From: Chloroflexota bacterium
Lineage (GTDB): Bacteria; Chloroflexota; Anaerolineae; Aggregatilineales; Phototrophicaceae
Reading direction: 5' to 3'
Assembly: GCA_023430545.1 (NCBI GenBank)
Contig: JAEZAF010000191.1
Location: forward strand, 1-15,967
DNA: 15,967 bases
This document shows positions 8,710 through 14,461 of the stretch, in pieces (the stretch's first letter is position 1; every line of letters begins with the position of its first letter). The translations under genes and the position numbers were made by a program. The notes under the pieces were generated by a model. That model saw nothing but the letters and a program-made list of their open reading frames with translations, did no database searches and had not been told where the DNA came from.

Positions 8710-8846
8710 GGTCTTTGCTCCTTTTGCTACGCACCTGGATACAGCATTTCACATCAGGCGACAGCCGCCGTGATGAACGCCGTCCAGCATCCGGCATCAT
8801 CTGCTGATATCAGTGCCGCCGAAAGATCGCTCAGCGGCAAGCTTTA

Positions 8847-9431
8847 TTATACAAGTGTTTCAGGCTCCTGCTCGCTGCTTTCATCCCCCGATTGCTGGGG
8901 TGATTCCGCCGTGGCTGTGCCTGTTTCCTGGGGACGGTTAAAGACCAGCCCTTCTAACAGAATAATCATCACTCCCAGCAGAATCGCATGATCCGCGAGA
9001 TTGGAGACATTGGAAATCACACCGGGAATGCGGTAATTGATGAAATCGACAACGTGACCATAGCGCACACGGTCGATGACGTTGCCGAGCGCCCCGCCGA
9101 CAATCAGGCCGATGGCGATCCGCGACAGGATGGCATCGGCGGGCAGGCGTGGATAGAAAAACACCAGTCCGGCGGTTACCACGAGTGCAATGACGCGGAT
9201 CAGGTCACCAGCCTGTGGAAACAATCCGAATGCCGCCCCCATATTCGCGCTGTGGGTAATCTGAAAATAGTCGGCCAGCGCCGGGACAGGCTGGCGCATA
9301 TCACCTGGCGGGATATTCTCCACGATCCATGTCTTGCTGAGCTGATCGATCAGCAGCACCAGCGCAACCAGTACGATCAGCAGCAGCCAGCGTCGCACCG
9401 CAGGCGAAATAAAGGCAGTTCCCGAAGTCAA
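8847..9431 (-). CDS. lspA: Lipoprotein signal peptidase (signal peptidase II), TTG start
   Basis: 194 aa integral membrane aspartic protease that removes the signal peptide of prolipoproteins after lipid attachment. Four transmembrane helices at about 13-29, 74-93, 103-119 and 147-163. Motifs: DQLSK at 29-33, SANMGAAFG at 61-69, GGALGNVIDRVRYGHVVDFI at 112-131, and NLADHAI at 144-150. The catalytic pair should be Asp129 and Asp147; His148 replaces the usual Ser after the second Asp. The C-terminal 28 residues are an acidic, Ser/Gln/Glu-rich tail beyond the family core. The start is TTG at 9431 with AAGGA 7 nt upstream; an ATG 5 nt upstream is in another frame, and TGA closes this frame just before the TTG. 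A weak promoter may lie at 9460-9488 (TGGTGA, 17 bp, TAAAAT on the minus strand). Confidence 0.96.
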   Translation of the reverse strand: MTSGTAFISPAVRRWLLLIVLVALVLLIDQLSKTWIVENIPPGDMRQPVPALADYFQITHSANMGAAFGLFPQAGDLIRVIALVVTAGLVFFYPRLPADAILSRIAIGLIVGGALGNVIDRVRYGHVVDFINYRIPGVISNVSNLADHAILLGVMIILLEGLVFNRPQETGTATAESPQQSGDESSEQEPETLV

Positions 9432-9580
9432 TGATCATTCCTTTCCTATCGGAGTGCGCATTTTAGCCGCAGCATCCGTTCATCACCAGCCTCGATCAAT
9501 CGCTGCCACACGCTCAAGCCGTGCCTGAATGATTGCAACCACCGACAGCCCTACTTTAACACGATCTCCTAGAGCAATGC

Positions 9581-9609
9581 TTGGATGCACTCATGAACGG
9601 ACGTATAAT
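9581..9609 (+). promoter_or_regulatory. Strong sigma-70-type promoter for the PIN/TRAM gene
   Basis: TTGGAT (4/6), exactly 17 bp, TATAAT (6/6). Transcription should start near 9616, giving a leader of about 240 nt before the PIN/TRAM start. This is the best promoter match in the window. The leader contains an ATG at 9619, almost at the predicted +1, and two inverted repeats further down. The divergent gap 9432-9856 holds no other credible gene. Confidence 0.6.
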
Positions 9610-9767
9610 CTACTTACGATGAAGCACACGCGGCTTTATGTGGTGGCTTCCATCCCATGTAATCTCATAGATGCGAAACAAGCCAGTTGGCGCTGCGTAT
9701 TGCATGTATGACGATGCATTTAATCACTATCTCGTCCTTATCGCAGTCGTGCTGACCTTACGGGATA

Positions 9768-9795
9768 TGTTCACCCCCTTGATTATCTGTGAACA
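9768..9795. promoter_or_regulatory. Operator-like inverted repeat in the PIN/TRAM leader
   Basis: Perfect 7-bp arms TGTTCAC and GTGAACA are separated by 14 bp, so half-site centres are 21 bp apart, about two helical turns. It lies downstream of the predicted promoter, where a bound repressor could block elongation, or it could fold in RNA. A tight hairpin GCCTGA-TAC-TCAGGC follows at 9801-9815. Confidence 0.35.
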
Positions 9796-9856
9796 ATCCT
9801 GCCTGATACTCAGGCGATGATTGGCAGCACATCCTTTTCAGGAGATCTACAGTCTT

Positions 9857-10945
9857 ATGTCGTTCGATTTTATCTCGCGCATTGTGGGCATGATCGTTTT
9901 TGCCCTGTTAGGTGCGCGCCTCGGGATGGATGCAACGGAGTTCATCGGTTATCCGCGTGAAGTCTCGGCCACCCTGTTCGCACTTTCAGGCGCATTAATC
10001 GGTCTCGTTCTCACCCCGTGGCTGACGGTTCGCCCCTTCAGCATCTTACGCCGTGCCATCAACGGTATGCCGGTCGAAATGCTGCTGATGGCGGCACTGG
10101 GGGCGATTCTTGGCCTCATCATTTCGCTGCTGCTGGCCTATCCACTTTCACTGCTTGGAGCGCCGCTTGGCAACCTGCTGCCCTTACTCCTGTCATCAGC
10201 GGCAGTCTATCTGGGCGCGACAACATTCGCCGTCCGCTCGCGGGAATTATGGGCGATTCTGGTCAGTCGGGAAGCCCGTAACCGCTCTGGCAGTTCGCAA
10301 GGCGAGCGTCAGCTTCTGATTGATACCAGTGTGCTGATCGATGGCCGCATTGTGGACATCGCCAAGACTGGCTTCCTCGGTGGGACGCTGCTGGTACCGC
10401 GTTTCGTGCTGGCCGAACTGCATCAGGTCTCGGACTCGTCGGATATGATCCGGCGTAATCGCGGGCGTCATGGCCTGAACAAGCTCAATGAACTTCAGCG
10501 CAACGAAGTCACGATGGTCCGCATGATCGAAGACGACATCGAAGAGATCCCGGCAGTCGATAACAAGCTGATCGCGCTGGCACAGAAACTCAATGCCGAC
10601 ATCGTCACCAATGATTACAACCTCAACAAGGTCGCCAATGCACAGGGTGTCTCGGTATTGAATATCCACATGCTGGCGAATGCGGTGCGCTCACTTTATA
10701 TCCCCGGTGAGACGTTTACCATCCATGTCATTCAGGAAGGTCGTGACGCGGGTCAGGGTGTTGGTTATCTGAAGGACGGTACGATGGTCGTGATCGAAAA
10801 CGGCAAGGCCTACATGGATCGTCATATCAACGTGGTCGTCACCCGCCTGATCAATCGCGAGACAGGCCGCATGATCTTCGCCGTGCCGGAAGACGAAAAG
10901 ACACGCTATACGCCACCTACCGATGATGAGGGCAGCGACGCCTAG
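9857..10945 (+). CDS. PIN/TRAM domain membrane protein (YacL-type putative nuclease)
   Basis: 362 aa. Four transmembrane helices at about 6-22, 37-56, 74-96 and 104-123, a linker, then a PIN nuclease fold at about 152-275 and a TRAM RNA-binding domain at about 280-345. PIN acidic residues: Asp156 in LIDTSVLIDGR, Glu187 in VLAELH, Asp235 in AVDNKL, Asp253 in TNDYN, so the metal site looks intact. The order of domains is that of Bacillus YacL, suggesting a membrane-bound ribonuclease; the substrate is not established. ATG at 9857 is preferred over TTG at 9821: it follows GGAG (12 nt) and starts a typical N-terminus. The acidic C-terminal tail (Asp/Glu-rich after 344) is normal for the family. 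The gene stands alone, followed by a probable terminator. Confidence 0.93.
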   Translation: MSFDFISRIVGMIVFALLGARLGMDATEFIGYPREVSATLFALSGALIGLVLTPWLTVRPFSILRRAINGMPVEMLLMAALGAILGLIISLLLAYPLSLLGAPLGNLLPLLLSSAAVYLGATTFAVRSRELWAILVSREARNRSGSSQGERQLLIDTSVLIDGRIVDIAKTGFLGGTLLVPRFVLAELHQVSDSSDMIRRNRGRHGLNKLNELQRNEVTMVRMIEDDIEEIPAVDNKLIALAQKLNADIVTNDYNLNKVANAQGVSVLNIHMLANAVRSLYIPGETFTIHVIQEGRDAGQGVGYLKDGTMVVIENGKAYMDRHINVVVTRLINRETGRMIFAVPEDEKTRYTPPTDDEGSDA

Positions 10946-11041
10946 CCGGTGCCGGCCCTGTCCGCACCCATTGACCAATTTTCAGATAGCCTCTGGAGAG
11001 GTGGCAGAAGATCGAAGAACGATAGAGGTTCCAGATGAAGT

Positions 11042-11076
11042 AGGGGCCGTATTCTTCCGGCCCTGCGTAGCTTTTT
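11042..11076 (+). terminator. Probable terminator of the PIN/TRAM gene
   Basis: The stem AGGG(G)CCG / CGGCCCT has one bulged G and a loop of about 8 nt; five Ts follow 7 nt after the stem. It lies about 100 nt after the PIN/TRAM stop. The distance to the T-run is longer than ideal. Confidence 0.4.
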
Positions 11077-11199
11077 GGTCCACTTCGTTTGAAAATTCGA
11101 ACCGCATAGCTCGAACATTCGTGCTACAATTAATCAATCATAGGAACCCCGCTCCGCCTCGGAGAGGGGCAGGGGAGAGGTTGCGCCACATACCTTGTA

Positions 11200-11469
11200 G
11201 GGCGTTCACACCCCACCACCATATGCACCAAGTTAAGAGGTTGAAAGGCGGAAAAGGCCCCTATCCCCGGGCCTTTCCCTCTAAGCATCCGACGAATGTT
11301 CTTCTCGTCGGATGCGGAATGGAGGAAAGGGAGAAAAGCAGGGCGTGGATGATGTAAAAGTCCTCCCCTGTCAACGGGGGAGGATTTAGGTGGGGGTCTA
11401 TCATACGGCTTAGAGAACGGTGGCTTTCACGGCTTAACTTGGTACGCATGGGGCGTCCACACCCCACCA
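11200..11469. repeat. Composite MITE-like repeat: direct repeats outside, inverted repeats inside
   Basis: Outer direct repeats GGGCGTTCACACCCCACCA (11200-11218) and the same with one change (11451-11469) match at 18 of 19 bases. Just inside lie inverted repeats: ATGC-ACCAAGTTAAG (11223-11237) against CTTAACTTGGT-AC-GCAT (11433-11449), continuing loosely through TGAAAG / CTTTCA. The interior has three hairpins: AAAGGCCC / GGGCCTTT (11253-11276), GCATCCGACGA / TCGTCGGATGC with a 9-nt loop (11285-11315), and TCCTCCCC / GGGGAGGA (11361-11384). The last one resembles G-rich intergenic repeats common in this phylum. There is no transposase, so any movement would need a helper. G-rich repeat-like sequence (CTCCG-3-CGGAG, then GGGGCAGGGGAG) also lies just left, at 11152-11182. 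Confidence 0.6.
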
Positions 11470-11720
11470 TGTTGCTGCACTATATTGCTGCAATGAGGGG
11501 TTTTGCAGCAGCAAATTTTCAACGTTGAGGGGAAAACCCGTTGTTGCAGCACATTTTTTTTGTGCGGCAGCAGCAGCAACAAACTGCTGCAAAAAGCATC
11601 TTGCGGCGCCAATTGTGGCGCATTTGCTACATCTTGCGGCGCATTTACGCCACAATTCTGATATCGTCGCCCATTTTGAGGGGAAAATGCTTGTAGCGGC
11701 GTAAATTTTCGCGCCGCCGC
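11470..11720. repeat. Chain of hairpins with repeated GAGGGG words, unexplained
   Basis: Consecutive inverted repeats with little unpaired sequence between them: TTGCTGC / GCAGCAA (11485-11514), CAACG / CGTTG (11520-11543), GCAC-T8-GTGC with longer imperfect GCAGCA arms (about 11541-11580), GCGCC / GGCGC (11606-11621) competing with AATTGTGGCG / CGCCACAATT (11611-11657), CATTTT-GAGGGG-AAAATG (11672-11689), and GCGGCG / CGCCGC (11696-11717). The word TTGAGGGGAAAA occurs twice exactly (11525, 11676) and TGAGGGG a third time (11494), each between arms. CATCTTGCGGCGC is repeated at a 33-bp interval (11597, 11630). Two overlapping reading frames of about 100 codons cross the region on the minus strand but are compositional by-products. 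It begins at the right border of the composite repeat and ends 30 bp from the toxin-fusion stop. Confidence 0.55.
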
Positions 11721-11751
11721 CGCCACAATCCACATGACATCTGAAAACAGT

Positions 11752-12288
11752 TCACGCCTGACCGGATGTGAACGAGGCCTGCACGAAGCGCATTCCGGCT
11801 AATATCTGCTGGATGCGCTGCTCGGTGAGCGAGCCGATAAACTCGCCGAGCTGTGTTTTCTCCACTGTTGAGACCTTCGACACCTCGATCACGCTTCGGC
11901 GCGGCAGTTGGGCTTCGCCTTCGTCCAGCAGGATATTTCCCGGCATATTGACGCGGTTCAGGTTCGAGGTCAGCGCACAGACGATCACCGTGCTGATCCG
12001 GCTGCGGTTAAAAAGGTCATCCTGCACCACCACATGCGGATGCGCGACACCCTGCGGCGGCATCCCCGGCTTCCATGTGGCGGAATCTGTGAGCTGGAGC
12101 CAGTACACATCACCCTGACGAATCACGCGGTCTGGTTCGTCTTCGCGTTCAGATTGTGCAAGGAGATACTGTGTCACCGCCTGCCGGATGATCGCATCAG
12201 CAGACGTATCAAGCGCCTGTGCCAGCACTTCGGCCTGATCATACAGTGCCTTTGGAAGCGAAATGGAGACATTACCGCTATCACTCAT
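11752..12288 (-). CDS. Single-chain ribbon-helix-helix + MazF/PemK toxin-domain fusion
   Basis: 178 aa. Residues 5-46 look like a ribbon-helix-helix (CopG/MetJ-type) DNA-binding domain: strand NVSISLP, helix KALYDQAEVLAQALD, turn, helix ADAIIRQAVTQYLLAQ. Residues 47-55 are a short charged linker. Residues 56-170 are a MazF/PemK domain: IRQGDVYWLQL, the HPHVVVQDDLFNRSR subfamily signature, VIVCALTSNL, a PGNILLDEGEA loop, and SVIEVSKVSTV-QLGEFIGSL. MazF proteins are mRNA-cleaving endoribonucleases, normally made from a separate gene beside their antitoxin. No separate antitoxin gene is visible beside it. ATG at 12288 is chosen; a TTG at 12327 adds 13 residues of no domain value and lacks a clear ribosome binding site. 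It lies 48 nt downstream of a secreted-protein gene, likely in the same operon. Confidence 0.85.
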   Translation of the reverse strand: MSDSGNVSISLPKALYDQAEVLAQALDTSADAIIRQAVTQYLLAQSEREDEPDRVIRQGDVYWLQLTDSATWKPGMPPQGVAHPHVVVQDDLFNRSRISTVIVCALTSNLNRVNMPGNILLDEGEAQLPRRSVIEVSKVSTVEKTQLGEFIGSLTEQRIQQILAGMRFVQASFTSGQA

Positions 12289-12336
12289 CGCCTGTCTGTT
12301 CCCATCTGATGAATTCGTGTGCGTCAATCACCGGAT

Positions 12337-12945
12337 TTAGCGGCACTGGACGCTGGCCTGTGGATGCGGCTGATAGTAGCGTCCATCGTAAAAGCCGCGC
12401 CACGGCTGAAGATAATCACTGAGCATTATGGCATTGCGCAGGTCAATCGAGAGGATAAACGCATCCGGCTTGTAGACCTGTTCACACAGCACCGGCGGCA
12501 TGAACACTATCAACGAACTGTCGCCAAAGGCTACGCCGCTGCGCTCTGCCAGTACACCCGCCGGATTCCCCAGCACGCGGATCACATCCCCCAGCCGCGT
12601 CCGTGGGCAGTCTTCCAGTTGAATCCGCCGGACAATCGTTTCCCGTACATCAAGCTGCACGGCACAGCGGTCCGGTGATGGCGGGCGATAGTAGTAAAAT
12701 GCACCATCACTGTCGGCAGGCGTGTCCAGCAGATAACCGGCTTCGGTCAGGATGCGGTTGGCACGCACAATCGGCATTTCGTCCGGCTGAATACCGTTCC
12801 AGCACGGGAACTGGCAATCTTCAAACTGGCGCAGATCAGCAGCGATCAGCGGCGGCTCTGCTGACGATTGTGCCGCCAGCAGCACGCCGATCATCAGCGG
12901 CGCGAAACAGACCCACAACACCGCTGACAGCATCATCAACAGCAC
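12337..12945 (-). CDS. Secreted or membrane-anchored Cys-rich protein with C-x3-CW motif
   Basis: 202 aa. Hydrophobic N-terminus (about 2-24) is a signal peptide or anchor, so the rest should be outside the membrane. The mature part begins DLRQFEDCQFPCWNGIQPDEMP (positions 38-59; key residues C44, C48, W49, G51), a motif I recall in uncharacterised Chloroflexota proteins, then a second module with RLGDVIRVLGNPAGV at 117-131. Cysteines 44, 48, 94, 113, 154 and 201 suggest disulfides. GTG at 12945 is used; it starts 2 nt after the methyltransferase stop, which implies translational coupling. No strong ribosome binding site serves it: GGAG lies 23 nt upstream, and the frame continues upstream as basic residues (RRLI), so a non-standard start slightly upstream is conceivable. 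Function unknown. Confidence 0.75.
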   Translation of the reverse strand: MLLMMLSAVLWVCFAPLMIGVLLAAQSSAEPPLIAADLRQFEDCQFPCWNGIQPDEMPIVRANRILTEAGYLLDTPADSDGAFYYYRPPSPDRCAVQLDVRETIVRRIQLEDCPRTRLGDVIRVLGNPAGVLAERSGVAFGDSSLIVFMPPVLCEQVYKPDAFILSIDLRNAIMLSDYLQPWRGFYDGRYYQPHPQASVQCR

Positions 12946-12947
12946 GA

Positions 12948-13733
12948 TCAGCCGTCTGATAGGACGCGCTCCTGCCGCTGGGCTTCAAACAGAATCACAC
13001 CCGCCGCCACCATCGCGTTCAGGGATTCTGTCGCTGCCGCCATCGGGATGCGGACACGCTGCGAACCTTCCAGTGCCGCCGCATCCTCGCTGACACCGTG
13101 GGCCTCACTGCCGATCACCAGTGCCCACGGTTTTGTCCAGTCGACAGCATCGTGAGTCAGGGGGCCATCCGCCGCCGCCAGATACACCTGAAGCCGCTTG
13201 CAGTATTCCGCGATCTGCTCCCATGAGGCCTCAACGACTGGGATGCGGAAATGCGCCCCCATACCGCTGCGCAGCGCTTTAGGATTGTAAGGGTCCGCGC
13301 ATCCGGGAGAGAGCACCGCTACCTGAACACCTGCCGCCGCCGCCGTCCGCAGTGCGCCGCCCACATTTCCCGGATCGCGCACATTGTCCAGCAGCATCAC
13401 CCGCGTTGCCCGTTCGATCATCCGGGGCATTGGCATCTGAAACACGCCGATAATCCCCTGTGGCTGCTGGGTATCGCTCATGAATTCCAGCACTTCAGTT
13501 GTAACCGGCAGTAATTCGAATTCCCGTTCCTGCAATTCGGCCAGCAGATAATGATCGACGGTCTGCGGCTCGTAGAAGATGAACTCCGGCTTATGCCCGC
13601 GCTCGACAGCATCCCGCAGCAGACGCGTTCCTTCCAGTACGATTTTGCGTTCCTTGCGACGGGTGCGGGGCCGCGTCTGTAATCCGTTGACCAGCTTCAC
13701 ACGCGTATTTTGCAGACTGGTGATGATATCCAT
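12948..13733 (-). CDS. TrmH/SpoU-family RNA 2'-O-methyltransferase (23S rRNA type)
   Basis: 261 aa. S-adenosylmethionine-dependent ribose methylation of RNA, most likely 23S rRNA. The N-terminal substrate-binding domain has ITSLQNTRVK at 4-13 and the typical IVLEGTRLLRDAVERG at 31-46. The SPOUT knot domain carries motif 1 LLDNVRDPGNVGGALRTA at 114-131, motif 2 LVIGSEAHGV at 205-214, and motif 3 IPMAAATESLNAMVAAG at 229-245. In motif 3 the usual SLNVSVA reads SLNAMVA, a mild deviation; the Glu and Asn are kept. Length and order match RlmB/TsnR-like enzymes; the exact target nucleotide cannot be told. ATG at 13733 has AGGGA 6 nt upstream. It heads the three-gene minus-strand cluster and is preceded by a 35-bp palindrome. 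Confidence 0.93.
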   Translation of the reverse strand: MDIITSLQNTRVKLVNGLQTRPRTRRKERKIVLEGTRLLRDAVERGHKPEFIFYEPQTVDHYLLAELQEREFELLPVTTEVLEFMSDTQQPQGIIGVFQMPMPRMIERATRVMLLDNVRDPGNVGGALRTAAAAGVQVAVLSPGCADPYNPKALRSGMGAHFRIPVVEASWEQIAEYCKRLQVYLAAADGPLTHDAVDWTKPWALVIGSEAHGVSEDAAALEGSQRVRIPMAAATESLNAMVAAGVILFEAQRQERVLSDG

Positions 13734-13769
13734 GTGGTGTCCCTGTCAGGTGATAATGCCCTCATCGTA

Positions 13770-13804
13770 TCTCTTCATCTCAATTTGCAGACGAGATGAA
13801 GAGA
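13770..13804. promoter_or_regulatory. 12-bp-arm palindrome between divergent genes
   Basis: Perfect arms TCTCTTCATCTC and GAGATGAAGAGA flank an 11-bp centre. It begins 36 bp upstream of the methyltransferase start and lies on the far side of the divergent SRPBCC gene. There is no T-run, and no convergent transcripts need a terminator here. An operator or a 5'-leader structure is more likely. Confidence 0.45.
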
Positions 13805-13880
13805 GGCGAGGACGTGAGGTTCGTAAGCTCCAGGCGTCGGGTGAGCATTGAACATCTCGCCCAACTTCAGAATTAGCCTA

Positions 13881-13910
13881 TCTGTTCGAAAAACAGCTTC
13901 GCTGTATAAT
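13881..13910 (+). promoter_or_regulatory. Probable promoter of the SRPBCC-xseA-xseB cluster
   Basis: A perfect -10 box TATAAT (13905-13910) with TCTGTT (3/6) at an 18-bp spacing. Transcription would start near 13917, about 60 nt before the SRPBCC start. A small palindrome ACAGC-TTC-GCTGT (13893-13905) overlaps the -10 box and competes with CTGTT-5-AACAG (13882-13896). Confidence 0.45.
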
Positions 13911-13976
13911 CGTTGTCATCAAGTGTATCAGACACCCTTGCCCGATTTGCGGTCGCTGACCGCTGGTACGGAGATC

Positions 13977-14423
13977 ATGCACGTGTCCTCACAGAATAAT
14001 AACACGGTCACATGGCGGATTCATCTGCAATCCAGCCCGGCGAAAGTCTTCGAGATGCTGGCGACACAGGCCGGGCGTGAGAGCTTCTGGGCAGAATCTG
14101 CCCCGGAAGAACACGGCCACATCCTGTTTCGCTTCCCCGGTGGAGAGGAATGGCGCGGCCAGATCCTCGCCTCCGAGCCACCTCGTCTCTTCCGTGTGAT
14201 GTACTACGGGGGATCGATTACCACCTTCCGGCTCGAACCCGATGGCAAGAGCGGCACCGATCTCGTACTGCGCGATGAGAATGTCCCGGAGCCGTGGCTG
14301 AAAGATGTACACGCGGGCTGGATCTCCGTGCTGATGGCGCTCAAAGCCGCCGCCGATTACGGCATCGACCTGCGCAATCATGATCCGCAGCGCACATGGA
14401 ATCAGGGCTACGCGGATAACTGA
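13977..14423 (+). CDS. SRPBCC (START/AHSA1-like) domain protein
   Basis: 148 aa, one domain, the usual family length. Pattern: TWRIHLQSSPAKVFEMLAT at 12-30 (first strand and helix of the fold), FWAESAPEE at 38-46, GEEWRGQILASEPPRLFRVMY strand pair at 56-76, TTFRLEPDGKSGTDLVLRDE at 82-101, and the long C-terminal helix AGWISVLMALKAAADYGID at 113-131. SRPBCC proteins bind hydrophobic ligands or act as co-chaperone-like modules; nothing here tells the ligand. GGAG lies 3 nt before ATG 13977 and 9 nt before GTG 13983, so the GTG, two codons later, may be the true start. A TTG extension back to 13848 crosses the promoter and is rejected. xseA follows after 38 nt, likely co-transcribed. Confidence 0.85.
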   Translation: MHVSSQNNNTVTWRIHLQSSPAKVFEMLATQAGRESFWAESAPEEHGHILFRFPGGEEWRGQILASEPPRLFRVMYYGGSITTFRLEPDGKSGTDLVLRDENVPEPWLKDVHAGWISVLMALKAAADYGIDLRNHDPQRTWNQGYADN

Positions 14424-14461
14424 TCGTCAACAACGGATAACAAACAAGTCAGGAATCATCC

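Noticed and set aside
10995..11008. GGAGAGGTGGCAGA, identical to the usual 5' end of bacterial tRNA-Ser
   Set aside because: Beyond these 14 bases no anticodon stem, T-loop or matching 3' acceptor strand follows, so it is at best a tRNA remnant and may be chance.
11261..11470. 69-codon minus-strand frame containing DPHLNPPPLTGED
   Set aside because: This is the translation of a G/C-rich intergenic repeat across nested hairpins; such peptides recur as spurious small proteins.
11494..11689. Loops with GGGGA as a possible CsrA-sponge RNA
   Set aside because: Only two of the three loops contain GGA, the context does not match the known CsrA site, and a CsrA in this organism is not shown.
11427..11735. 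Two overlapping minus-strand frames of about 100 codons
   Set aside because: Both are open at once in a hairpin-rich, low-complexity region, their products are Ala/Gln/Cys-rich repeats, and the DNA symmetry explains the lack of stops.
13848..13976. 43-codon TTG extension of the SRPBCC protein
   Set aside because: It runs through the predicted promoter and has no domain content; ATG 13977 or GTG 13983 fits the ribosome binding site and fold.
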